The notes under the pieces: generated by a model | Seen by the model: only the letters and a program-made list of their open reading frames with translations | Told to the model about the DNA's origin: nothing | Database searches by the model: none | Part shown: piece after piece, positions 1 through 11,867 of the stretch | Position numbering within the stretch: position 1 is the stretch's first letter | Layout: the number at the start of each line of letters is the position of its first letter | Position numbers and translations under genes: made by a program | Source of the DNA: Protea cynaroides | Taxonomy: Eukaryota > Streptophyta > Magnoliopsida > Proteales > Proteaceae | DNA: 64,000 bases | Direction: 5' to 3' | Assembly: GCA_028583415.1 (NCBI GenBank) | Contig: CM053267.1 | Coordinates: forward strand, 42,334,834 to 42,398,833

Positions 1-354
1 AGGCGGCGAACCAAGTTATAAACGGAATTGGGAGAAGATTTTGAGAGCACCCCAAAACGGAAAACGGGGGATTTCATTAATTTCGGAACGAGCAGTTGAG
101 AAGGAAAGAAACAGTCCGAAGTGGCGGGAAAGGTCACACAACTCACGAGCCGACTCAAAGCACAACTCGCGCGCTCTGTCGGCACATAAAATGAGCTGAA
201 ATCTTACGCTAACTTCAATCGTATAAAAATCCTTTCCATCTCTTCCGCCGTTCAGTCGGACATTAGATGATTGGGATTATATTAGAATATGTGTCAGATA
301 TTTCCGGATTGTTTTATTGTTTGATTGTTTGATTGTTTGATGTTCCACTAAACG
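1..354. other. Left edge, no gene recognised
   Basis: No open reading frame of note. A TATA-like string lies near 222-231 on the plus strand, followed by pyrimidine-rich sequence. This could be promoter-like, but no coding exon follows it. The sequence could also be the 5' flank of a gene outside the window. Confidence 0.3.
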
Positions 355-362
355 GCTGGATG

Positions 363-972
363 TAAGGGTGTCAAAAATGGATCCAGTCCGGTAGTACGGA
401 TCGAACCAGTTCGATATAATCTGAACTCAATTCAGATCGAACCTTAATGGACAGGTTTCGGTTTCGGCTTGTAAAGGCCGATACCGTTTCAGTCCAAACC
501 GAAACCAAATCGGATCAGCCCGAACTAGCCCGAACTAATAATACCTAACCCGAACACCGGTAAGGTCCATCCGGGCCCAGTTTCTTAATTTTAATGATTT
601 TAAAATTTAATGGATTATATTACACTGTTATAGTTCACTTCTTGATCGGAAAGATTATATGAATCTATAATTAAAAAGAATAGATTAATTGTTACAATTT
701 ACTGAATTACATTCATATAGAAGGAATGATGTTAATTTTATAGATAGAAATAATAAAATAGACCCGATAAGCTTGATAAGTCCGGTCTGGACCGAACCAG
801 TCCGAAATCACCTCAATAAGCCCAACCCGATAACAAATCGACACCGGACCAGCTCGATAGTTATTGTGTCCAGTGCAGCTCAACCCAGACCGAACTCTTA
901 ATGGACATGTTTTGAACTGGGCTTATAAAATCCGACACCGATTCAGCCCGGACCGGCCCGTTGACATCCTTA
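363..972 (+). mobile_element. hAT-type miniature element, copy 1
   Basis: The element is 610 bp. It starts TAAGGGTGTCAA and ends TTGACATCCTTA, which are near-perfect inverted termini. It is flanked by a perfect 8-bp duplication, GCTGGATG, at 355-362 and 973-980. The length of the duplication and the GGGTGTCAA terminus fit the hAT superfamily. The interior is rich in CCGGTTCGG-like words and has no transposase, so it is non-autonomous. Its interior matches the element at 3664-4320 in reverse orientation. Confidence 0.85.
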
Positions 973-980
973 GCTGGATG

Positions 981-1953
981 GATGGAAAGGATTTCTATCC
1001 GAATACATGGTTGAAGACAATTGTTATGGTATTGTTTGGATGCTGAGAAAAGAAAATAAAACAAAAACAAAAAAAAAATTAACAATAATAATAATAATAA
1101 ACAATGATAAATTTACATCTATCATTCCTCTAAAATTTTCTTTTTCTTACATCCAAACATAGCTGTGAGTTCATAGGTATTGAAAATGTCATTTTTATTG
1201 GCAACTCCTGAGGTGTTTCTAATCATTTGTAATCTTATATTGTTACTTTCTTAGTAAAACAATTTTATTTCTTGATAAAATTATGTCATATATATTTGAA
1301 AATCGAACAATGACAACTTTTGACAATGATATAATATGTTATTTTTTAAAATTAATAAAAAATCATTTTTATCCTGCATTTATAAAACTTTTGAGAATAA
1401 CACAATGAGCAATAAAAATAACGTAATCTTCATGGACGACAAGTGTTTATATCTAATGGAAGCAACTAAGGTTGATATTATCTCACTCGAGCGTAGAAAA
1501 ATTGGCGGCAAACGTCACAAGCCATGTTTCTAACAGAAGAACAAGAAGAGGAACTTAACCACACCTAAAAAATCGGAAGTTGTCATTCCCTCAACTTCGG
1601 ATTTCATGCAAGAGAAAATTTGAATTTGAATTCAAATCCTTGCACTAAAATCTTTCCGATTTATCTGGTAATTGTATCTTCTCTTTCCTGAGTTGGATCC
1701 TACCTTATCTGTAACTGTTATCTTTTCCCCTGTATAACTGATCCTTATCCTTAGGAATTTCAATTCTCTTGGTTGTAGCATGTAACGGATCGAACTTATC
1801 TTTAAGAATCTCAAATCTCTCATGGCTGTAACATGTAACGTAAACCAATCAAAAGAGGTTATATATCGATATACAATCTCTGATAAAAACATAGAAAAAC
1901 ATTCAAACAATATATTGTCTTTCATTGTTTAAGGACAAACATCTCTGGTCCAA
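981..1953. other. AT-rich spacer, nothing recognised
   Basis: This stretch contains an AAT microsatellite near 1082-1100 and otherwise unremarkable AT-rich sequence. Part of 1580-1930 could be the old 5' LTR or leader of the copia remnant that follows. No primer-binding site is visible to confirm this. Confidence 0.3.
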
Positions 1954-2873
1954 ATGACCTCGACAACCCCTCCTTCTTCCTTTACCACATCCACCATTAT
2001 CTCTCCCCCCAATGTCATTCAGCTTCTCCTTATCCAACTAGACCGGTTAAACTATGTATTATGGAAATCAAAAAATTTTCCATCCTTCGTGCCCATGATT
2101 TACACATCTACATCACTGGTGAGTTCGTCTCACCGCCTCAGTACCTTCCTCCCTCCACGGCATCCACCTCTACCACCGATCTTAACCTTGGCTACACTAT
2201 TTGGCACAAGCAAAATCAAATAATCCTTAGTTGGATTATCTCATCTTTAAGTGAATAATCTCTTGCTCAGGTAGTGGGTCTCTCGACCACTCACTCCATC
2301 TGGTCTGCTCTAGATTGAGTCTATGCATCGCAATCCCAAGCTAGGATGATGCAGCTCAAATATCAACTACTACAATTTAAGAAAGGCTCACTATCAATGA
2401 CAGATTACCTCCACAAGGCAAAGGGCATCATCGACAACCTCAGCGCTGCTGCTTGCCCAGTCACAAACCCTGATGCCATACTCAGTCTCCTTCAAGGACT
2501 TGGTCCTGGTTATGAATCATTTGCCACATCAATCACAACCCGCATGGATCTCCTTGTGATTGATGACCTCTTTGGCCTTCTTCTCAATCAAGAACTTCAT
2601 AAAGAGTCTCATACATCACCATTTGATGTCTCCTCACCAAAAGTTTATATTAGTAGCCGTGGTGATGGTATACCCACTCCCAATCCTTCTTGCGGGCGTG
2701 CTTTCTCTAGTCCCCATAATAATGGTTCCAATAATCGTCATCAAGGTCAGGGCCATGGCTGAGGTTATTATCACTCGTCCCCTTCCCAAGGATATACTCC
2801 CTCATTAGGGTTATCATCAAAAAACTCATGCCAAATTTGCAACAGAACAAATCATAATGCCACTACTTACTAC
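1954..2873 (+). pseudogene. Decayed Ty1-copia Gag fragment
   Basis: Conceptual translation, switching frames, gives a copia Gag. It has an N-terminal low-complexity part, a LDRLNYVLW segment, then the UBN2-type region around 2346-2600 (LLQFKKGSLSMTDYL, LGPGYESFATSI), and a zinc-knuckle-like CQIC..TNHNA at the 3' end. At least three internal stops and one frameshift break it. The style resembles the Ale/Retrofit lineage. The reading continues after the hAT insertion, at 3357. Confidence 0.75.
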
Positions 2874-3356
2874 TAGGGGTGTCAATGGGCCAGTTCGGGC
2901 AGGTTTTAGTCCAAGCCAAATATATGTCGAACTTTATAGGGCCTGACTGAAACATATAAGAAGTTTGGGCTAAGTGAACTACACTGTGCACATTAACTAA
3001 AGGGCTGATCCAGTTTCGGGTTGTTATCGGGCTAAGCCTAGCGGGTTGTTATCGGGTTGGTTTCAGGTTGAAACCTAGTAAGATACCTATTAAGGCCATC
3101 TATAAGGCTGAAATAGTGAAGCTAAAGTTTAATATTCGGTTTAAATCGGTTTGGTCCTTGCCATTATCAGGTTTGGGCTCATCGGTCCCCTTTTTCGTGC
3201 AGGTTTTGGGCAAGCCCATACCAAATCAGGACCGGTAGGATATGCTTTAGCTCAACCTGAAACATGTCCGATAATAGTTTGGTCTAGATCTGTTTCGGAT
3301 TAATTCAAGTCGCTTAGATTTGGGCTACCGGTTCAATCCCAAAATTGACACCCCTA
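2874..3356. mobile_element. hAT-type miniature element inside copia Gag
   Basis: The element is 483 bp, with termini TAGGGGTGTCAAT and ATTGACACCCCTA. Flanks are CTTACTAC (2866-2873) and CTTGCTAC (3357-3364), an 8-bp target duplication with one mismatch. It interrupts the copia zinc-knuckle region, so it is younger than that element. No transposase is encoded. Confidence 0.85.
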
Positions 3357-3663
3357 CTTGCTACTATCGTTTCTCGCCATTTCCACATCAAGAGCGACAA
3401 TCTCCTACGGCATATGTAGCTTCTCTTTCTACCAATTTTGATACCGCATGATATTCATACTCCGGTGCTACACACCACCTCACCTCAGATTTGGGAAATC
3501 TCAATATGGATACTCCCTATCATGGCCATGACCAGATTCGTGTTGGTAATGAAGCAAGTTTGCCTATTCATATCATTGGCTCTTCTTTATTGTATACTCC
3601 TTTAATTACACTCAATTTAATTGATCTATTGCATGTGCCAGCCATATCTAAGAATGTATTATC
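3357..3663 (+). pseudogene. Decayed copia protease segment
   Basis: This continues the Gag remnant. It reads through a YSGATHHLTSDLGNLN-type stretch, the aspartic-protease region in which the catalytic D-T/S-G is degraded, and then IRVGNEASLPIHIIG and LLHVPAISKNVLS, typical of copia polyproteins. It is cut off at 3664 by another hAT-type element. Non-functional. Confidence 0.75.
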
Positions 3664-4320
3664 TAAGGGTGTCAACAGGCCGGTCCAGATTGGTTTTCGT
3701 TCGGACTGAATCGATGTCGGGTTTTATAATTTCAACCCAAAACATGTCCATTAAGAGTTCGGGCTGGGTTGGGCTGCGCTGGACACAATAACTATCGGGT
3801 TGGTCCGGTGTCGATTATCGGGCTAGGCTTATTGAGGTGATTTTGGACTGGTTCAGTCCTGACCGGGCTTATCAAGCTTATCGGGCCAATTTTATATGTA
3901 AGATATATAACTTATTTTATTATTTCTATATATAAAATTAGCATCATTCCTTCCATATGCATGTAATTCAATAAATTATAACAATTAACATACTCTTTTC
4001 AACTATAGATTCATATAATCTTTCGGATCAAGAAGTGAACTATAACGTGTAATATAATCCATCAAAATTTAAAACCATTAAAATTAAGAAACTGGGCCCG
4101 GATGGACCTTACCGGTGTTCGGGTTAGGTATTATTGGTTCGGGCTAGTTCGGATTTTTTAACGGACTGGTCCGGTCTGGTTTTGGTTTGGACTGAAACGG
4201 TGTCGGACTTTACAAGCCGAGACTGAAACCTATCCATTAGGGTTCGGTCCGGACTGGATTCAGGTCATATCAGGCCGGCTCGGTCCGTGCTACTGGGCCG
4301 GGCCCATTTTTTACACCCTA
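3664..4320 (-). mobile_element. hAT-type miniature element, copy 2 (inverted)
   Basis: It starts TAAGGGTGTCAA and ends with a damaged partner, TTTACACCCTA. The central AT-rich part and both GGCC-rich arms match copy 1 at 363-972 in reverse complement. It sits in the copia protease/pre-integrase coding sequence. Flanking bases do not show a clean 8-bp duplication, so one junction has probably changed since insertion. Confidence 0.75.
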
Positions 4321-4515
4321 TCCATCAGTCGTTTGACCAAGAATAAAAATGTCATTTTCTAATTCAACCAAATGTTTGTTATGTTAAGGACAATTCCACG
4401 AGGAAGATCCTCCTCCAAGGACGGAATGACATTGGTCTGTACCAGCTAAACGGTGTCTCAATAAAGAATAATACACCATTGCCACCTATTACCATGGTTG
4501 GCGAGCGTGTCACAT
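4321..4515 (+). pseudogene. Decayed copia pre-integrase segment
   Basis: This continues the same copia polyprotein. It reads ISRLTKNKNVIF, then after a frame change LLQGRNDIGLYQLNG and TPLPPITMVGERV. That is the stretch usually found just before the integrase zinc-binding domain. One stop and one frameshift are present. Continuation is found only 6.2 kb downstream, at about 10,771. Confidence 0.65.
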
Positions 4516-4906
4516 GTAGAGATGTAAATGGATTGAAGTCAAATAAGATATACGACTATCAAAATCCGAATCCGTTTACCAAATACCCATCCGAATTCGA
4601 TCCGAAATCCACCAAATTTCAATAAAAATAATTTTGAATTCGAATTTAAGTTTTAACTGGATTTTCGGTTAAAATCCGATTCGAATTTGAAATATGTAAT
4701 ACATGACCACAAAATCAGGTTACTGAAGGGTTTAAGCCCATGCTGAAACACAGAACATTATGCAAAAACGAAAACACTATTTCAGCAAGTAAATCCAAAC
4801 AGAAAAAGAAAATCGCACAACTTGTTGTCGATGGATTCCGTTCAATCTCCCAGATCAAGCCACGTAGTTGAAATACAAACATAGTAGTAAAGTGGGCGGG
4901 ATATTC
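4516..4906. other. Left part of a 6.2-kb insertion in the copia remnant
   Basis: The junction reads TAGAGATGTAAATGG, a terminus often seen in hAT-type elements, followed by GAATTCGAA-rich subterminal sequence. Similar GAATTCGAA-rich sequence lies at the far side near 10,690-10,765, but I could not find a matching inverted terminus there. The identity of the insertion is therefore open. Confidence 0.35.
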
Positions 4907-6775
4907 TGTAAGACCCGTGTCAAACTAACCCGGTCTTACCACCTTGAACCAGGTTTATCCATCATGGTCGAGTCAAATGGACCAAGGGCATGAAGGAGAT
5001 CGAGATCCCAAGTACGAAATCGACCCAAAAACACTTAATTCTAGGGGAGGGTCGCACACCCGGTGAAGGCGGTCGGACCTCCCAAAGAAAGTCGGGACCC
5101 TCAGTTTTGAAGGGAGGGTCGGACAGTTTAAGACTCTAGGGTCGACGGGATCATCGACCCTCCCATCAACCCTCGGTTTCTGACTAAAACTGAAATTAGG
5201 AAATTTCCTAATTTTCGGTTGGGATTCTTTCAAAATCTCAATGGGATTATTATAGGACATTCCTAGTCTATTTAAATGACGTTCCTAAGCCACTTTCACT
5301 CCTTTCACAACCCTAATTGAATTGAGACAAAGAGAGAAGAAGGAAAAGAGGAAGAAAGGAGGCTAGGAAGAAGGCTTAGCAAAAAGGAGAAGAAATTGCT
5401 GAGAAAAGTAATCTTCTCAGGTATGAATACTAATTCCATGAGTTTCTACAGACCTTAGGTTAGATATGGTTGAGTGTAGGATTTCGGAGAAACCCAAACC
5501 ATCCATCCATGGTTAGGCTTCCATGGAAAACCATAGGAGGATGCACGAAAACTATTTAGATGGTTTATACATGGTTCTAGACCATGAAATGACTATTGAA
5601 TGAATGTAGGAAGCAAGCCATAGGACCCCAAACACGAAGAATGGATTAAAAGTGGAAATTGGACCAGAGTGCACCAAGGGTCGCACCGAGGGTCGATAGA
5701 CCATCCGACCCTAGGTGTTTCGACCATCGACCCTCGTATTCGGGAAGTTCAGAATGGAGGGAGGGTCGATAGACCCATCGACCCTAGCATCGACCCTCAG
5801 TTGACAAAATGGTTTTTAAATTCTGAATTAATTCTAATTAAATTCTATCGACTTTGTTAGGTTTGCTAGCAGTATAATAACATTGTAACGGTGATTCTAA
5901 AGCTTGAAAAAATATATTTTAGCAAGCCAAGGTGAGGAACCTTAACCCCAAACTAAATTGGTTAATAATAAACTGTTTTCTATTTCTTGAGTCTTATGCC
6001 ATGTTTGATTCTATGCGAATATGTTTGTAATGTGCATACGCTAACGGGGGCTTACGTGTTGGTATAGCATTATATAGCAATAAACGTTAACCTTTGTTGT
6101 ATAATGTTATGGTAGGGTGGATGGGGACGACGATAAACGTTAACCTTCGGGCGGGCTTCCACACCCCGTGTATAGAGGCGGTATCAATAAACGTTAACCT
6201 TTGATCACCCAACCTCTATTGCACATTGCAAACTATAAACCGAGACCAAAGATATGAATTGACTTTTTGCATGCATATGTAATGTTGCATTGTTTTGGCT
6301 ACTCACTGAGCCGTGTTGTGTGCTCACCCCTCGACGTCGAATATTTTTAGTTGATGATGAAGGATATACGGTTGAAGATTATATGAATCTGTCGACGTAC
6401 GGAAACGTTGCAGCTATGGAAGTTGGAGCTGAAGGCGATACACACGACTCCTTTTGCGAGTGCAACTCGTGTGTATTCGATTAGATATTTTTTTTGTAAG
6501 TTTCTTCATTGGATTTATAAGACATGTATTTGGTATTTAAATATTTATGTCTTAGTTAAACACAGAATAATTTGATATTATTTATGGATATCATTCTAGT
6601 TCTCAGTTCATATTATTTATAAATTTTCCGCTATTGTGTATTACTCTGATTATGATTGTGGATGCGTGTAAAGTTTGGATAACGCGGGGATAGCCTACTA
6701 GAGATCCTGGTTGAACCGTTGGTTATTTGGCGGTTCATCACACCATTCTGAACAATGCGGAATTGGGGTGTGATA
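4907..6775. mobile_element. Solo LTR (probable Ty3-gypsy)
   Basis: The 1869-bp unit begins TGTAAGACCC and ends GGTGTGATA, so the usual terminal CA appears as TA. It is flanked on both sides by TATTC (4902-4906 and 6776-6780), a perfect 5-bp duplication. No coding domain lies inside. It contains GAGGGTCGA-type words, a thrice-repeated AAACGTTAACCTT motif near 6082-6205, and a CTCACTGAGCC...CTCACCCC stretch near 6302-6331. Such stretches are common in long chromovirus (Tekay/Del-like) LTRs. A solo LTR arises by recombination between the two LTRs of a full element. Confidence 0.8.
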
Positions 6776-7436
6776 TATTCCCTGAGGCCACTTCGATGCC
6801 AAAGTTAGTGGATTCCAAAGACAAACAGAATGGAGCTCTTAGTGGAACACTATAACTCCTTAGAGATGGGGTTCCCTGAGATATGGGAGCTTCAGTCACT
6901 TCCCCCTCTATGGCGAGATGTAATCCTGAGATAAAAGATGGAGCAAATGTTATCTCAAAAGAACTTTGTTAGAGCTATACCTGAATATTGATACTATTTT
7001 TTTTGGGTAGGAAGTTCAGGATCCTTTGCAATCGATACTCTTTCGCTACTTATAGGCTCAAGAGTGAGCTTCTCGAACAAGTTCATCTCCACCTACCACC
7101 ATCTCCATCATCTGTCATCTAGAAAACCATAGATCTAGGGGATTATGACCCCTTAGGACGGCTCTTGAATGTCTTGTCAACCGTTTACGACCCCACTCAA
7201 CCTTCTTTGACCCCATTTAGTCCACGTCCTTCATTTCTTCCGACAATAGTAGCTGTTCTTTCTCTTTTATTGAGCATAAACCTGACTTTTTACTGATTCG
7301 ATCCATCATATGGTGACCTGACCAGTCAAATCTACCTACATGACATTTATGGTGGTTGTTGATATTTATGAGCGTTAATGACAGACCATTTAATTGATGA
7401 ACTTGATATGACACTGAGAGGGGGGGTGAATCAGTG
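6776..7436. other. Spacer, possibly 3' end of a retroelement interior
   Basis: No gene. The last bases before 7437 are a purine tract (GAGAGGGGGGG), which looks like the polypurine tract preceding a 3' LTR. The remainder shows no recognisable coding domain. Confidence 0.35.
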
Positions 7437-9617
7437 TCTGAAACTTTTTTCTGATTATTTACTGTTGTCCAGAGCTGATGAAGATATATTATTTTACACA
7501 CACACAAGCGTATGCAAATCTACCTCGCTACCACTCAGTGGCCAGGTCTACTAGATTTGCACACTCATCCTGCAAGTCATTTCACGTACTCCAAAATGTA
7601 TAGGAAAATAAAGACAGTCCACAACACAGGATATACGTGGTTCACCAATACAGTGTGTGATGGCTAGTCCATGGAGTAATGCCCAACGGGCTCTGTATAT
7701 ACTCAATACACTTGTTTTTGCTGTCTACACAGCAGGGAGTACATACACCCAATTTACCCAGTATAAAACTAGGAGGGCACACATGTGCCAGGAATTCAGG
7801 TATCAAGTACCAATGTTCAGCACACGCTGCACGCCACGCTTAACCCGCACCCACGAGAAGCAAATAATAACTTTTTTAGGCTTATAAATTTGCCTTATAA
7901 TTTTCTCCCACTAGTTAGGTATTCAACAATTTGCACCTACGCTAGCATACAATAAATTAAAATCATTAATAGATAAGGAATTGAGAATCTCACAAATAAT
8001 GCTTTCGAATGACCAACAATCTCTCTGAAACTTCACATTGCCCTCAGGTACTCTCTAACAGTCTACAATGATGATAGAGATCGATTCACAAAGCACACTT
8101 TGCTCATAGGCTTCAAATCTCTTCCACACAATCCATAATCACCATGAATATAAAAATAAAAGCTTTACTGACCTCTCATAGGGATTTAACACTCCATTGA
8201 TGCACAAAGAAGAGACAGTTGGTGATTGATCACTCCCACATGGCACGAAACCCTAGAAAACCTTCTCTCTACCTTCAAAACGCTCTTTTCAATTTTTCTC
8301 TAGGTTTTCACGACTCCCAACGGCGCCCAATGTATAGAGCATCAAAAAATATGGAAACTACAATTTGAACGGACTGATTTGGAGTTCGGATGAAGAAATT
8401 ATGACAGTTTGAAGATCGGCCAACCAAAAGATTCAAAAAAGAATCTTTCCTTTTATAATCACGCACCCGCGCCGCACCGTAGCCGCGCCGTCGTTGCGCT
8501 GTCGCGACCTGATTGGTGGAGACGAAATCTACATTGAAGACCGCTGGATCTGTCGGTTAATGGCGGGATTTGTTGTCATCCGTCGGATCTGAATAAATCG
8601 CGCCTTCGGAGTTCGGAGTCATCGGTGGCCTTTAGATCAGGATCCTTGCACCGCTGTTCCGTGAATGCACCACATGGAATCAAGTTTCCGTTTTAATATG
8701 GTGCAGCGCAACTTATTAAGCTGCAACAGACCAATGAGAAGCGTCGCGGGAGCATCAAGACGCGTTCGTCACACTACACCTTAGCCCGCCTCAATCTGGT
8801 CCATCAGATTAGAATCTGAGAAGCGTGGCTCTCTCTTGGCCACCGATATCGGATCTTCTTCTTTGTTACTTGCCGAAAATGCCCTTAAACAACTTGTGAA
8901 ATACCGAAATTACCCCTAAACAACTTGTGAAATGACTTTTTCAAGTGATCCGACAGAAACTGCGATATCCCTCTCATGCGACGTCATAATTGAGTGATTC
9001 AAGTTGCGTTGGAAAGATAACTCGACGCTCTACATCTTTCCACTGTCGGATTTTCATGGATCTACTGCGAGACCCACCAAAAATAGACTCAAAGTTAAAA
9101 CTCTGTCAAACCTTGGAATTTGAACCCGAAGCTTTGTGTGCGTGCATACCAAATGTCGTGGGCTGCCGTGTTGACATGTCACCTTGCCATCACACCCGTG
9201 GGTCCCACTCACATTTTTTCTCTCTCCTATTTTTCTCTCTTTTGAATTCTCTCTCTTCTTTCTCTCTCTTGAATTTATTTCTTTAATACCACAACAGTAG
9301 AAACATGAGAAACATGAACATGATCAGAAAAGTTTCAAGAACACTGTCACATCATCAGAAACTTGACCAGATCACCAGTGGGGTCCATAGACACTCTCTC
9401 TCATCAAAATCAGTGTAAAATCCTATTTAACTCATTGTAAGTTATCTGAAACACATATAGAACCATGTAAAACACATAAGCAAAGTTGCCACATCTATGC
9501 CACTGCATTGACACTCTCTCCTACACTGACACTCTCTCTCCTTATTTCTCTTACTGAATACTCACAAATACTGTCAAATCAACCAAGTTGCCAACAATGA
9601 CAACATAAAATCCAACA
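7437..9617 (+). mobile_element. Probable long 3' LTR of a retroelement
   Basis: The segment starts TGAATCAGTGTC directly after the purine tract and ends ATCCAACA. The internal motif GGATATACGTGGTTCACC near 7629-7647 is a hallmark of a common group of long plant LTRs. No matching 5' LTR is in the window, so the boundaries rest on the tract and the TG...CA rule only. Confidence 0.45.
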
Positions 9618-10770
9618 TTAATGTCTATCGATTCATGGTTTAATTGCTCAGAAGGGGTCGAACACGATTTATCTCCCAAACACCTACAGAAAAAGACTCT
9701 TCCTTGCCTTCATGCTTCATATATTGGATGTGTGTCACGTATCCCATTCTTCGAGACCTGTTACAGATGCCTCATCCATAGTCGGATTTATAAATCTGTT
9801 ACTATTTTACCCTAACACAACTCTGTTAAGAAACAAAGCAGCCGGAAATGAAAAAGAAGCTGCCGGAAATGAAGAAGAAATGGTCGGAAACGAAGAAGAA
9901 GAAACACATCTGTCGAAAATGAACAAGGATAAAAATAAAAAAATAACACGTGAGAAAAGGAAACAATACAGGAGAGGACTGATGTCGCCGGTCCTCTCTG
10001 CTTCCCTTCTGCTGCTCCTCTTACGTTTTTTAGAAATCAGCTAAGCTTGTAGGGAAAACAAACCCTAATATTCCACCGTTTAAAATAGATGTACATTTGC
10101 CCTATAAACCCTAATAAATATTAAGTTTTGATCGAAGAGGACCGTCAAACTTCTAATTCTTCCACGAGTCTTTCAGTCTAATGCTCCTCCATCAAAATTT
10201 CCTTTGATAAATCCATTCACGGTAACTCAGTAAGATAGAAAGAAAACAGAAAGATTTGATGCAGGAGAACCATTAAGCTTCAAATTCTTCCACGAATCTT
10301 TCACTCTAAACAACTTGTAGCTGCTGCTGCTGCTAGAAATTGATTTTTGTAGCATCTCCATGGAACTTCCCTCTGATAGCGTCTCTGGTTGATTCTAGCG
10401 TCTCCATACACGGTAAGTCGGTAACTAGGCTAGGTATAGGTAAGACGGAATGAAGACAGAAAGAAGACACATCAAACTAAATAAAATAAAAAATATAAAT
10501 AAAAGCTAGCTGTCCAACGGTTGGACTCCAACTCCAACCTGTATTTCATTCTCACTTATCCCACCGATTCTCTTCCCTATGCATACCCATACGAATAAGA
10601 CAATAAATTATTTAATGAAATAAATATATATCGGATCGTACTTTTGTGTGACATCCGAATTTGTCTCTACCTCGGATTTTTCTTAAATCCCAATTCGGAT
10701 GCGAATTCGAACAATCAGATTCCATTTTACGGATAAGGATTCTAATCGAATTCAAATTTTCATTGGCATG
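9618..10770. other. Repeat-derived spacer, nothing firm
   Basis: A GAAATGAAGAAGAA-rich stretch lies at 9840-9930, and two related segments (CTTCCACGAGTCTTTCA and CTTCCACGAATCTTTCA) lie near 10,160 and 10,290. No coding domain or terminus could be assigned. Confidence 0.3.
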
Positions 10771-11526
10771 ATCAGCTTGGACATCCAGCAACTTGAACTA
10801 TGGACCATGTGTTGCGTACCAATAATCCACCTACTCTTAAAAATCAGCATCCTCAAAATGTTTGTGAAGCTTGTCAAAGGGGAAAGAACCACAAACTTCC
10901 ATTCTCCCCAAACTTAGTACGTGAGGCCTGACACCCATTACCTCTATCAATGGTTACTAGTATTATATCTCTTTTGTTGATGACTATAGTCGTTTCATAT
11001 GGATGTTTCTTTTAATACACCGTTCAGAGGCTTTCCATCCAAGTTTGTTGAATTTTAACAACATGTCAAGATATTTTTTTATTGTTCCCATAAAAGTTTT
11101 ACAATCAGATGGTTTGGGTTAATACAATCAGATGGTTTGGGTGTTCACTTTCGCAAACATGGCATAATATATTACTATTCCTACCCTCGTACACTAGAAC
11201 AAAATGGGAGGATTGAATGTAAACATCGCCACATAGTTGAGACTAGACTCACGTTACTAGCTCGTGCCGATGTCCCTAATAGTTTATGGGATTATGCATT
11301 CACAATGGCTGTTTACGTTATCAATAGGCTTCCTATGGCCCTATTAGAAATGGCATTTCCATTTAGCATAATATTTGGGAAAATCGCAAATTACAACATG
11401 CTTTGTGCCTTTGGATGTGCATGCTACCTCTATTTACGGCCATACATCTCCCACAAGTTCCAATTTTGCACAACCAAGTGCGTATTTTTGGGAAAAAGCA
11501 ACACGCATAAAAGGTACCTCTGCTAT
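10771..11526 (+). pseudogene. Decayed copia integrase segment
   Basis: Frame-switched reading gives HDQLGHP and CEACQRGKNHKLPFS (pre-integrase/zinc region), SFVDDYSRFIWMF (integrase core), and then, in one frame from 11,137, the EQNGRIECKHRHIVE stretch with a NRLPMALLEM segment and an AFGCACY stretch. A short direct duplication (ACAATCAGATGGTTTGGGT) lies at about 11,100-11,140. This is the continuation of the remnant at 1954-4515. Several frameshifts make it non-functional. Confidence 0.75.
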
Positions 11527-11766
11527 GGATCATCGTCTCCTCCCAGTGGTTCTGGGAGGACATGGCAATTCAGTCCCGATGCCCGACACGTGGCTCTTGG
11601 GTGAATCCGAGACCCACGTTCGAGCCGACACCCCCTGTCGGCTTGGCTTGTCGACTAGGTATCGACTCGAATATGGGTCTCGGATTTACCGAGAGTCATG
11701 TGTCGACCATCGGGACTGAGTTGGCGCTGCCCTCCTAAAACCACTAGGAGGAGAGGATGCGGATCC
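11527..11766. mobile_element. Palindromic foldback element, copy A
   Basis: This 240-bp member starts GGATCATCGTCTCCTCCCAG and ends with GAGGAGAGGATGCGGATCC. Its two halves are inverted copies of each other (TGGTTCTGGGAGG against CCTCCTAAAACCA, and the GTCTCGGATT arms). It interrupts the copia integrase between YLCY and DPHTQRTYV. Only an AT dinucleotide is clearly shared by both flanks. Confidence 0.75.
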
Positions 11767-11867
11767 ATGATCCACATACCCAGCGCACCTATGTCACTCA
11801 CCACGTGATATTTGATGAAATTGTTTTTCCGTACGATAATCTTGTTCTGCAGCCTGTGGTTCTTTCC
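11767..11867 (+). pseudogene. Copia remnant between two foldback elements
   Basis: About 100 bp read DPHTQRTYVTHHVIFDE and then VFPYDNL.LQPVVLS. That is the part after the integrase core in Ale/Retrofit-type copia polyproteins. It is bounded by foldback elements on both sides. Confidence 0.65.

Noticed and set aside
7437..9617. Second solo LTR by analogy with 4907-6775
   Set aside because: A purine tract precedes it and no flanking duplication was found, so a 3' LTR of a partial element is a better fit than a solo LTR.
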